A stretch of 17,742 bases of DNA, taken from the NCBI GenBank assembly GCA_039666455.1, contig JAVSLW010000054.1, positions 1 through 17,742 on the forward strand. Direction: 5' to 3'. Source of the DNA: Methanobacterium sp. GTDB lineage: Archaea > Methanobacteriota > Methanobacteria > Methanobacteriales > Methanobacteriaceae. Of the stretch, positions 1 through 8,300 are shown in pieces. The stretch's first letter is position 1, and every line of letters begins with the position of its first letter. The notes under the pieces were generated by a model. That model was given only the letters and a program-made list of their open reading frames with translations, did not search any database and was not told the origin of the DNA. The position numbers and the translations under genes are program-made.

Positions 1-67
1 TTATCAGTTTTTTCAATTCTTCACGGGTAATCCATTTTTTAACTTTTAAAGAAGGGGTTCTACTCAT
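1..67 (-). CDS. Transposase N-terminus, partial (cut by window edge)
   Basis: Twenty-two codons are visible from the ATG at 67, beginning MSRTPSLKVKKWITREELKK. The protein sequence matches the copy at 17554 residue for residue as far as it can be seen; the one DNA difference is silent (ACC versus ACT). The gene continues beyond the left edge. The longer right-hand copy shows a helix-turn-helix region typical of IS630-type transposases. The family is inferred, because no catalytic DDE residues lie inside the window. Confidence 0.75.
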   Translation of the reverse strand, partial: MSRTPSLKVKKWITREELKKLI

Positions 68-121
68 GAATAATAATTATGATCTTCATTAGTTAAAAAT
101 ATTACGTCTTATACTATAAAT
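1..121 (-). mobile_element. Left insertion sequence end (partial)
   Basis: This stretch is the reverse complement of 17500-17620, with one mismatch seen (position 56). It holds the first codons of a transposase plus about 54 bp of upstream IS end. Identity stops at about position 121, which I take as the boundary of the element. The two copies point outward and flank the whole window. The exact terminal base and any TA target duplication cannot be fixed from the sequence. Confidence 0.85.
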
Positions 122-298
122 TATTTTTATCCAGTTTATATCAATATTATTTATCAATATTATTCACAGTTATGATATGTCTGTTTAATATTACTACTTA
201 AAAAAATGGAATATTTAAAGAGATAATACATTAGAACTATCTGTTTATGCTTTGAAAAATTAAAATTTAAGAATGCCTATCGAGATGTAAAAAATAGG

Positions 299-335
299 GT
301 GAAAATTCCAAAAAAATGAAAAAAGAAAAAATAGT
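299..335 (-). terminator. U-tract terminator after first cobN-like gene
   Basis: Read on the minus strand, the bases just after the stop codon of the first cobN-like gene form three T-runs (5, 6 and 7 T) separated by one or two bases. Archaeal terminators are commonly U-tracts without a hairpin. The rest of 122-298 is AT-rich and holds no gene that I can see. It includes a perfect tandem 13-mer (139-151 and 152-164, TATCAATATTATT). Confidence 0.6.
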
Positions 336-3300
336 TTATTTTCTGGACAACCCTAATAGCCTTAAAATGTCTGCTCTGAAGTAGCCCACAGCAATCAGAC
401 ATATCAAGAGAACAACACCGGTTATTGCGACTGCAGGTGTGCTTGACTGACCAGAACTTTGCTGATTTACCTTTGATACTTCGTGGGAGGTTTGATCGCT
501 ACTTCCACCTGCTGGCTGCTGTTCTGCATGTGAAGTTACCTGGCCTGTATTAACATCACCTGGCGAAGTGCTGCCTGCAGAAACACTATTAGAATTGCTT
601 CTACTTCCTGTCTGGCCAGTACTTCCACCAGTTTGTCCAGATGTCCCTGTAGATCCAACTGTTACAGTTTGGCCAGTAGCCTTCTTCAAAGTATTGGCAA
701 ATTGTTGAAGCTGATCTAAGCTTAAAGAAGAGCCTATTACCACAAACTGGTTGAAAGCCGTGTTGGCACAGGTGTGGTGACAGCAAGATACTCCATACTG
801 AGGTACCAGAGTTATATACTTATCCTTTAGAGCTGTTAGAAGCCCTGAATCAGCTTTCCATATGTCTCTTCTTGCAGCTTCTATGACCCATCCAAGCATA
901 CTTTGGATTGCAAATGACTGGTAGTCTTTAGTAGCAGTGAATCTGGAGCTTAACAGGTTTTGAGCCACCATAGTCCACATCTTGCAGGATACACTATCTG
1001 TAGTGACATCCATTCCAAAAAGATACTCGAACCTTCCTGCATATTCCATCCATCCACTTGGAGTGTTTAACAGAGAATCCATGAATTTAGGGTTAAGTAA
1101 CTGAGATCTTATCTTCAGTTCTGTTTCTTCCTCTACTGTTCTTGTGACCACGTTGTTTTTGTTTCTGATATCTGCCAGTATGCATTCTGGATTTCCTCCA
1201 AGATTTCTGGAAGCAAGTACCATCCCACCATACCAGTCATAGAAATCATCAGTATCCAGTATCCCCCATGTACTGTCAATGTTTTGAGTTACTATATCTG
1301 CATTTTTTAAAAGATACTGGAATGTATTCCGGTTCTGTTCAATGCTAACTCCATTGAGTGTAGACCTCCATGCATAAGATACTCTGGATAGATAAACACT
1401 TGCCAGTTCATCGCTGGTCTTCCATTTACCTGTTTTAGGCAATAAATCACATACTCCTGTTCCTTCAAGCACCATTCCCGGTAATCCAAAGATACGATCT
1501 AATGAAGGGTTTTCAGCCAGATGTTTTTTAACGTAGTTCTGTTTCGCTGTTTCTTCAGGGGCTTCAGACGCTAATTTCACTGCATTGTTCATGAGATTTA
1601 TCCATAGCTCGTTTCCGGTGACTGCTGTGGTGAATACATCTATACGTGGTCTTTGCATGGTGACACCATCGATGGTGATAGTCAGATTCTCAAGTGGAAT
1701 TATAATAGGGTCAGGTTTAACGTCCAGATTCTTCGGATTCCAGTTTGGCATTACTCCTAAAAGATACATGAACTGAGCTATGGCTATAGCATCGGTTCTA
1801 AGCAGTTCTGTACCCCACATAACCATACCCACTGTTTCCGGGAATTTACCGTGTTTTTTATAGTAATCTGTTAACAGCTCGTCAACTATCTTTTTAGCGG
1901 TGTCCCATGCTGCTTTGGTAGGCATTTTCCTTGGATTAGAAGCATAGAAGTTCATACCGGTTGGAAGGACATCTGCATAGGAAGGGTCTGCTGCAAGGCC
2001 AGGGGTAACAAATCTGCCGCTAAGTGCCTCTAAAAGATGCTTCCATTCCTGATTATCTCTTATTTCACCCATGGTCTCTTTGCAGAATTCAAGATCTGCC
2101 AGTAGATCTGCATTTGTAACTTCTAAACTGGCTGGATCATGGTCATTTGCTATTTTTTTAATATAATCCCTGATTTGATTGTCTATTGCTTTGATTTCAT
2201 CTTCATATTTAGCATCCTTCTGCATATCATAGTATCCCAGAGTTATCGCTGGATATAACACAGTTTTCATGTTGTCTGTAATTTTAGTCATGGATGCAGC
2301 TATGGTAAACACTCCTTCCACAAGTTCATCGCCAGTTAACACCTTGCCCAGACTGTGTAAACCAAGTGGTATGATGTCGTTTTTAATCTCATGTAACTTT
2401 AGATGGATTTCATCCAGCCACTCCCTAAAGTTTTGTCCCTGTTTTTGGGCTTGTAAACCTAATTCCTGTGCTTTAGCTTTGATCTGTGCCTCTAATGCTG
2501 GTAATATCTGATTGTTACCTACATTTATGGCGTTTTCATACTGATGCATCAGATCATGCATCACTATCAGATCACCGTATAAACCAGATCTGACCATTGC
2601 AGGCGTCATATGGCTGATTATGAGTGCACCAGCTCTGTCCTTGGCCACCATACCTTCCCCTGGATTTGATACTATGTAAGGGTTGATATTGGGTATATTG
2701 GACAGCTGGAAAGGCCAGTCATCTTTCTGCAGCCCAACATTTCTTCCAGGCAGCCATTCCAATGTTCCATGAGTTCCCATGTGTATCATTGCACTGGCAT
2801 TGAAACTTTTCTCCAGCCACCTGTAGAATGCTATGTACTGATGATGCGGTGGTAGAAATGGATCATGGTAATTCTCCACTTCTTCCCAGCCCCTGCTTGG
2901 CTGAACTGTAAGGAATATATTTCCAAACATCAGGCCTGGAATAACCAGGGACCCGTTATAATTCATTATATTGCCAATAGCCTGTCCCCATCTGCTTATC
3001 ACCTGCTCTTTCAGTGCTTCTGGCAGTTGATTGAACCATTCACTGTAAGTTGATGCATTTACCAGTTGTTCATTGGCCTTAAGGGTTCCAAGATTTTCCT
3101 GTACATATTGATTTAGAAGATTCTGCGCCCAGCTACCTTTGTTACCGAATTCAGCTACTAATGTGTACAGTTGTTCTGCGTTAGGAATTTCTCCTGTTCC
3201 AACATTGTAACCCTGTTCTCTTAGGTTCACCAGAAGATCATGAACGCTCTGGAAAACATCAAGGTATGAAGCTCCTATTTCAGCTTTTCCCGGCGGGTAA

Positions 3301-5012
3301 TTGTATAGGATCACCGCTATTTTCTTGTCGGAATTGGGTAATTCTTTTAGTTTAGCCCACCTGTTGGTTAAACTGACTATTTTTTTGATTCCTGCATCAA
3401 TAGGACGTTCGAAACCATTTTCATCAGTGTAGGATATTACAACAGGACTGTAAACTCCTTCAAAGTAGGGATAAGTTACTGCAAAGGTCCATTCATACTG
3501 AGCACCGAGCGGATTGGTTAAACTACTCTGCTTATAGAGTTGTAGCCCTTTTATAACCTGTAAATCAATTCTTTCCAGTTCATTTAAAGCACCGCCTTTA
3601 GAGATGTTTGCATAGTTAAGTGACCAGCTTTTCAGTGAAGTGATCGCAGATACGCCCCTTGTTAATGGGCCATTACCATCTTTTCCAAGCACCAATTCCT
3701 CTAAGAAACTACTTATTGGAGGATTGGTAGCGCCCTGGAACAGATTTAAAACTGCCCTGCCCTGACTTTCATATTCCCTAATTAAGGCATCTATGGTTGG
3801 AGCATATTCGCCTCCGGGACCATAACTGGCTATTATTATGAATGAACCAGTTATATTTGATTTAGTTGTGTTATACCATTTTTCAAATTCCTGATATACG
3901 CTGTTACGTGCTGTGGCTGCCCATGTGTTGTAATTCTGGTCTATCCATTTTAAACTGTGGTAAGGCGCTATATATCCAGGATTTCCTTCTATCCATGCTT
4001 TTATCTGTGCTTGAGTTGGGACAGCGGACACGGTTTTAGTTGGATAATCTGGGTGATAAATTCCCCAATTTGGCGTGGCCATTACTGGACTTCTACCATG
4101 TTGGGTTGGGTCAATTGTTGTCTCTCCAAGCAGAAAGTAAATATACTCAACCATATTCTGTAGATTTGTTTGTAAGGCTGTTTCACTTGCAAGTGCGTAG
4201 TATGAGCCCATATAAGTATTTTCTAGAGTATCTTGAGTGTCATTGATATCACGACCACCCAGTAAGTGTAATCCGTCTCCGCCCCATTTATCTGTGTCAG
4301 TGTCGCAGGGGTATCCGAAAGCACTGGAGATCATGTAATTAGCGTTAGCTGGGCTTTTCAGTAGTTCATCATACCATGAATCTCCCCACCCAGTTCCTGG
4401 CATGGCCATGTCCAGATAGGCAAAGTTTACATACTCCATTATCCAGTCATTGACTGGTGAGGAGTTTGGATTCCACATATCAAGATAAATCAGTCTTCTA
4501 TTGTTTAGATTTCGGATCCCAATGCTTTTTTCTGGGACTGAGCTCAGTATGGCAATATCTGGCATGAAAGTGTGGTTTAAGGTGGTTTCAGGTATAGGTG
4601 TGCCAGTTGGTGTTACTGTAGTGGTGAAGTTCTTGTAGGTCAAGTAAGCAATTTCCACCTTGAATTCAGTGAGATTGGACAAAAAACTGATATCGTATTC
4701 ACCTGTGGAATTGGTGGTTCCAGAGGCAATTGTTGCGTTGGTAGTTGGGTTTTGGATTGTTATTGTTGCGTTTTTAACTGGGATGGCATTTGTGAGGTTT
4801 GTATAAGTCCCAGAGCTTTCATTGTAGATTTCTTTTACTACTCCATAGATTCTGGGATCTGACACCTGACTGGTACTACTTGAATTATCAGATGTGATAG
4901 TTGTATTCTGATTTAAGAGTTCACCTCCCTGTGAATTTTCTGCTGCCACTGCTCCGCATAGGGCCAGCGTGAAAACAATTGTCATTATCAGTAAAATCGC
5001 TTGTTTTCTCAT
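336..5012 (-). CDS. cobN: Surface-anchored CobN-like chelatase-family protein (paralog 1)
   Basis: This is a CobN/ChlH/BchH large-subunit family protein of 1558 residues. In order it has: a signal peptide (about 1-24, MRKQAILLIM then a hydrophobic core ending AVAAE); a Thr/Asn-rich, carboxypeptidase-regulatory-like beta domain (about 53-152); the CobN core with the signature HMGTHGTLEWLPGR (744-757); a late GVSCCHHTC motif (1407-1415); a Gly/Ser/Thr/Gln-rich linker (about 1447-1523); one transmembrane helix (about 1527-1545); and a short basic tail. Many Asn-X-Ser/Thr sequons fit an external location. I chose the ATG at 5012: the in-frame GTG at 5021 lies inside the GGAGGTGA ribosome binding site, and the ATG gives the same start context as paralog 2. 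Cytoplasmic CobN inserts cobalt into hydrogenobyrinate diamide with ATPase partners. Outside the cell that is unlikely, so metal or tetrapyrrole binding, or dechelation as proposed for bacterial HmuS, is my inference. Confidence 0.88.
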   Translation of the reverse strand: MRKQAILLIMTIVFTLALCGAVAAENSQGGELLNQNTTITSDNSSSTSQVSDPRIYGVVKEIYNESSGTYTNLTNAIPVKNATITIQNPTTNATIASGTTNSTGEYDISFLSNLTEFKVEIAYLTYKNFTTTVTPTGTPIPETTLNHTFMPDIAILSSVPEKSIGIRNLNNRRLIYLDMWNPNSSPVNDWIMEYVNFAYLDMAMPGTGWGDSWYDELLKSPANANYMISSAFGYPCDTDTDKWGGDGLHLLGGRDINDTQDTLENTYMGSYYALASETALQTNLQNMVEYIYFLLGETTIDPTQHGRSPVMATPNWGIYHPDYPTKTVSAVPTQAQIKAWIEGNPGYIAPYHSLKWIDQNYNTWAATARNSVYQEFEKWYNTTKSNITGSFIIIASYGPGGEYAPTIDALIREYESQGRAVLNLFQGATNPPISSFLEELVLGKDGNGPLTRGVSAITSLKSWSLNYANISKGGALNELERIDLQVIKGLQLYKQSSLTNPLGAQYEWTFAVTYPYFEGVYSPVVISYTDENGFERPIDAGIKKIVSLTNRWAKLKELPNSDKKIAVILYNYPPGKAEIGASYLDVFQSVHDLLVNLREQGYNVGTGEIPNAEQLYTLVAEFGNKGSWAQNLLNQYVQENLGTLKANEQLVNASTYSEWFNQLPEALKEQVISRWGQAIGNIMNYNGSLVIPGLMFGNIFLTVQPSRGWEEVENYHDPFLPPHHQYIAFYRWLEKSFNASAMIHMGTHGTLEWLPGRNVGLQKDDWPFQLSNIPNINPYIVSNPGEGMVAKDRAGALIISHMTPAMVRSGLYGDLIVMHDLMHQYENAINVGNNQILPALEAQIKAKAQELGLQAQKQGQNFREWLDEIHLKLHEIKNDIIPLGLHSLGKVLTGDELVEGVFTIAASMTKITDNMKTVLYPAITLGYYDMQKDAKYEDEIKAIDNQIRDYIKKIANDHDPASLEVTNADLLADLEFCKETMGEIRDNQEWKHLLEALSGRFVTPGLAADPSYADVLPTGMNFYASNPRKMPTKAAWDTAKKIVDELLTDYYKKHGKFPETVGMVMWGTELLRTDAIAIAQFMYLLGVMPNWNPKNLDVKPDPIIIPLENLTITIDGVTMQRPRIDVFTTAVTGNELWINLMNNAVKLASEAPEETAKQNYVKKHLAENPSLDRIFGLPGMVLEGTGVCDLLPKTGKWKTSDELASVYLSRVSYAWRSTLNGVSIEQNRNTFQYLLKNADIVTQNIDSTWGILDTDDFYDWYGGMVLASRNLGGNPECILADIRNKNNVVTRTVEEETELKIRSQLLNPKFMDSLLNTPSGWMEYAGRFEYLFGMDVTTDSVSCKMWTMVAQNLLSSRFTATKDYQSFAIQSMLGWVIEAARRDIWKADSGLLTALKDKYITLVPQYGVSCCHHTCANTAFNQFVVIGSSLSLDQLQQFANTLKKATGQTVTVGSTGTSGQTGGSTGQTGSRSNSNSVSAGSTSPGDVNTGQVTSHAEQQPAGGSSDQTSHEVSKVNQQSSGQSSTPAVAITGVVLLICLIAVGYFRADILRLLGLSRK

Positions 5013-5043
5013 TTTTTTCACCTCCTTTTCTTTTTGATAAGCC

Positions 5044-5060
5044 TACTTGTTATTCAAGTA
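5044..5060 (-). promoter_or_regulatory. Small hairpin in the leader of paralog 1
   Basis: TACTTG (5044-5049) and CAAGTA (5055-5060) form a perfect 6-bp inverted repeat with a 5-base loop, about 30 bases upstream of the start codon of paralog 1. It lies inside the short predicted leader. It could be an operator or an RNA hairpin. The sequence alone does not decide. Confidence 0.35.
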
Positions 5061-5085
5061 TGCTTGATTAAAAATCAATTATATG

Positions 5086-5095
5086 TGATATTTAA
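5086..5095 (-). promoter_or_regulatory. TATA box of the first cobN-like gene
   Basis: On the minus strand this reads TTAAATATCA, the same 10-mer as at 9900-9909 upstream of paralog 2. With initiation about 25 bp downstream, the leader would be about 50 nt and would contain the 5044-5060 hairpin and the GGAGGTGA site. The inverted repeat found upstream of paralog 2 is not present here. Confidence 0.5.
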
Positions 5096-5140
5096 GACTA
5101 TCGATTTTTTCAACTTTATTTTAATAAAATTAAAGTAAAG

Positions 5141-5150
5141 TTTATATATG
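5141..5150 (+). promoter_or_regulatory. TATA box of the intergenic small RNA
   Basis: AAAG-TTTATATATG is a strong archaeal BRE/TATA-like element on the plus strand. It resembles the element AAAGTATTATATATG that precedes RNA unit A on the minus strand. Initiation about 25 bp downstream falls near 5170, two bases before the 5' arm of the RNA stem at 5172. It is divergent from the paralog 1 promoter, about 50 bp away. Confidence 0.55.
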
Positions 5151-5169
5151 AATTAAAACAATCCATTGT

Positions 5170-5282
5170 TAGGTGAAAAAATAATAAAAAAACATCAAAA
5201 TGGGTCTACCGTGAACCTCCTTACTCCCAAAAAAGATGTCTTCACCATGGAATCTGGAATTAAACCAGATTCTATTTTTATT
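5170..5282 (+). ncRNA. Candidate small RNA with looped anti-Shine-Dalgarno and terminator
   Basis: No convincing ORF is present. The predicted RNA folds by nested perfect arms: GGTGAA (5172-5177) with TTCACC (5241-5246), ACATC (5192-5196) with GATGT (5235-5239), and TGGG (5201-5204) with CCCA (5226-5229). The 21-base apical loop carries ACCTCCTT (5215-5222), which is complementary to AAGGAGGT in the ribosome binding sites of both cobN-like genes. The 3' end is an 8-bp hairpin, GAATCTGG (5250-5257) with CCAGATTC (5265-5272), followed by TATTTTTA, which looks like a terminator on this strand. Alternatively the palindromic element could serve as the 3' end of the paralog 2 transcript on the minus strand. 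This is a structural prediction only; I know of no named RNA family that it matches. Confidence 0.5.
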
Positions 5283-5340
5283 AATTTTAAAATAAGCATT
5301 TAAAATGAATGATTAGCTTTAAAATTATTATGAGTATCTA

Positions 5341-5362
5341 AAAAAAAAAGAAAAGGGAAATT
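5341..5362 (-). terminator. U-tract terminator after second cobN-like gene
   Basis: Directly after the stop codon of paralog 2 the minus strand carries TTTTC followed by an unbroken run of T. This fits an archaeal U-tract terminator. It suggests that the two cobN-like genes are transcribed separately, in agreement with the separate promoter seen for paralog 1. Confidence 0.55.
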
Positions 5363-8300
5363 TTATTTTTTGGTAAACCCTAAGAAGCTTAGGATACTCT
5401 CTCTAAAGAACCCTGCACCAAGAAGCAATAGAATACTGACTAATCCAATTCCAGCGTAAATAATTGTTTTGTCAGGAATGCCGGAAGCGCCAGGGTTACT
5501 TTTAGCTACCTCATATGCCTTTTGTCCCTCTTCACCTGTTTCTCCTGACTCCTGCTGTGCTTGACCGGAATCAGCACCAGCAGAACTTGTCTGACCTGCT
5601 GAAGAAGCACTGGACTGTGATGCAGGACTACCAGTTGATGGAGTTCGACCAGGAGTTCCAGGAGTAGTTCCGGGTGTAGCTGGAGAATCAGGTACGCCTG
5701 CCGCAAACACTGCATTCTTAGTGGCTCTATACATCTGTTCCTTGAACCTGGAGAGCATGGCACTGTCCATGTGTTTCATAGCCCATTCAACCAGTTTTGG
5801 ATTACCACAGGTGTGATGATCACAGCTAACTCCATGATGGATGATACTCTGTGCTATTTCATTAGCCAAAGCTGTGGCAATAGATCCATCAGCTTTCCAA
5901 TAGTCTTTTCTAATTGCTTCAAGCATTACTGCCATCATGGCTTGCTTAGTAAATGGATTGGTCCTTGAAAACCACTCAGTTAGTCCAAGGTTATGTTTAT
6001 CTTTAATATATACAGCGTAGGCCTCATCCCACATGCTATTTGTTACTGCATCTGGCGAAGTGATATCCCAGGCGATCAGGAAACTAATAAAATCTGTCAT
6101 CTGTCCTGCGCCCGCTGGACCATGTTCCTGCATCGCTTTGATCCACTTTGGATTGAAGTATGTGCTTCTAACATCCCTGTGTAGAGACTCGCTTAATGAT
6201 TCTATCTTTGGATTATCGGGGTTTTCCAGATTCATAATCCACATCTTTGGATCTCTGCCTGTGATGCTTCGAATTGTAAGACCAAGCCCACCAAAGTATC
6301 CAAAGTAGTCATCATCACTGAACAGATCATTTACATTAACAATTCTTCTAAACATGGCGATTTCGCTTCCATCCAGGTTAAGCCTGTATAGATCTGGTAA
6401 ATAAGTTGTGTCACTGTCTGCTCCTTCGTGCACGTTACCAAACGTTCCAATATACGTCTCTGCCAGCTTTCCTTCGTCGTCCCATGTGCCACTCATTAGC
6501 AGTGCATGTTGCATGGCATTATGATGGTTTCCATGTTCCTGGCTGAATACTCTCATCATGGAAAGCCTTCTTGCATTTTCTTCACTGTAACCTTTCTTTA
6601 TAAGGGCATTGTAAATAGCATCAGAGCTTTCCCTCACAAAGTTGGGTTGAGTGTCGCTGGCACCGGCTGCAAGTCTAACAGCTTTGTTTAGCAAGTCTAA
6701 CCTGCAGCGGTACATATTCTGATATAATGCGGTGGTGGTTACTACAACGTCGATTCTGGGCCTTGTTAAGTTTTCTATCAGTTTAACATCTGTGATATAG
6801 TTTTTATAGCCTGTGTCTGGCACTGGTTCAACACCAAGTAGGTAGAGTATTGCAGCCTCCATTACACCTTTGTCCTGTTGGGTGTGAGTTGCCCATAGCA
6901 TGAATGCGATCTTTTTTGGATAATCTCCAGTTTCCTTTTTGTAACGCTCTAAAGTATCCTGGGCAAGTTTTACACCTACTTTCCAGGCTTCTTCTGAAGG
7001 TATTTCCCGGGGGTCAAAGGAGAAAAAGTTTGTTCCTGTTGGAAGTACATCAGGATTTATGACCGGGTCACCGCACCTTCCAGGTGGAATATATCCTCCT
7101 CGAAGTGCAGCAAGAGTTCTGTTGATCTCCAGTGTGCATTGATTGATCCTCTTTGCATATTCGATGGCTAAATTTAAATATGCAGTCATATTGGCTGAGA
7201 CATGCCCAAGAACAGAATTCTGTGCATTTTCAGGGCTTATGCCTTCAAGTATAACCTTTGTCAGTAGTTCCTGTATTTTTTTATCAGACAATTTATTGTT
7301 TTCCATGTAAGTCCTGAATTCATAGCCTAATAATGATTGTACTGTGTTTGTAAGCTTCTCGTCCTTGGGCGGCACTCCAAAGACATGCAAACCATAAGGT
7401 ATGAACTCTGATTCTATATCATGTAAATACAGATGTATGGCATCTAAAAAGCCTTTAAAGTCACTTAAAGCATTATCCATGTTAATGTTGAGGTCTTCAT
7501 TAAGTTTCAGATCTCTAACTAACTGGATTATGCTTTTCCTATACTCTTCTTTCACGCTTTCATCGGTTGTTGTTTCATATCCATGTATTTTACTGTGCAA
7601 TAATGCTATGTCTCCATACAATCCTGAAACTGTAACCGGAGGGGTCAGATGGCTTATCATCACTGCTCCTTGACGTCTTTTTGGTAACAGGCCTTCGCTA
7701 CCCTCTATTGTGAAGGGGTAGATCACTGGTATGTCCCCGCTTACTATAGCTGGCCAGCAGTTATCATGATCAAGACCGGGTCCAGTTTTACCAGGTAACC
7801 AGGCAACTGTTCCGTGTCTTCCAAAGTGTATAGCTGCGTCTACACCAAAACCTTTCTGAAGCCAGAAGTAAAACGCCAGATACTGGTGTGTTGGTGGAAC
7901 GTTTCCGCTGTGGTACAGTGCCCTTTGGTCCTGTGTATATCCACGAGAAGGCTCTGGGGCAAGGATTACATTTCCAAACCTGATTACTGGAAGTACAATC
8001 TTACCATCATAAACCATGATGTTTCCTGGAGGCTCTCCCCACATGTCAATGACTTCTTTTTTCTTTGCCGGCAATAGTTCATTAAACCAGTTCATATAGT
8101 CACTTAAAGGCACTAAAATCACTGGCTGAGTTTTCACCAGATTTTCCAGTTCTCCTGGAGCCCACAGTCCAATGTTTAAGCCCTGATTTCTTATGAGATT
8201 TACCAGCTCTCTATTATCTGGGAGGGGCCTGTCCCCAAGGTGATATCCATCATTTTTCATGGCTTCCAGAAGTTTGGGCAAACTAGCATAGACATCTAAA

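Noticed and set aside
5237..5296. A 19-codon ORF inside the candidate small RNA
   Set aside because: It has no ribosome binding site and overlaps the terminator hairpin; coding is unlikely.
5022..5362. Cobalamin riboswitch upstream of the cobN-like gene
   Set aside because: No B12-box-like sequence is seen, and the folded element is best read on the opposite strand to the gene.
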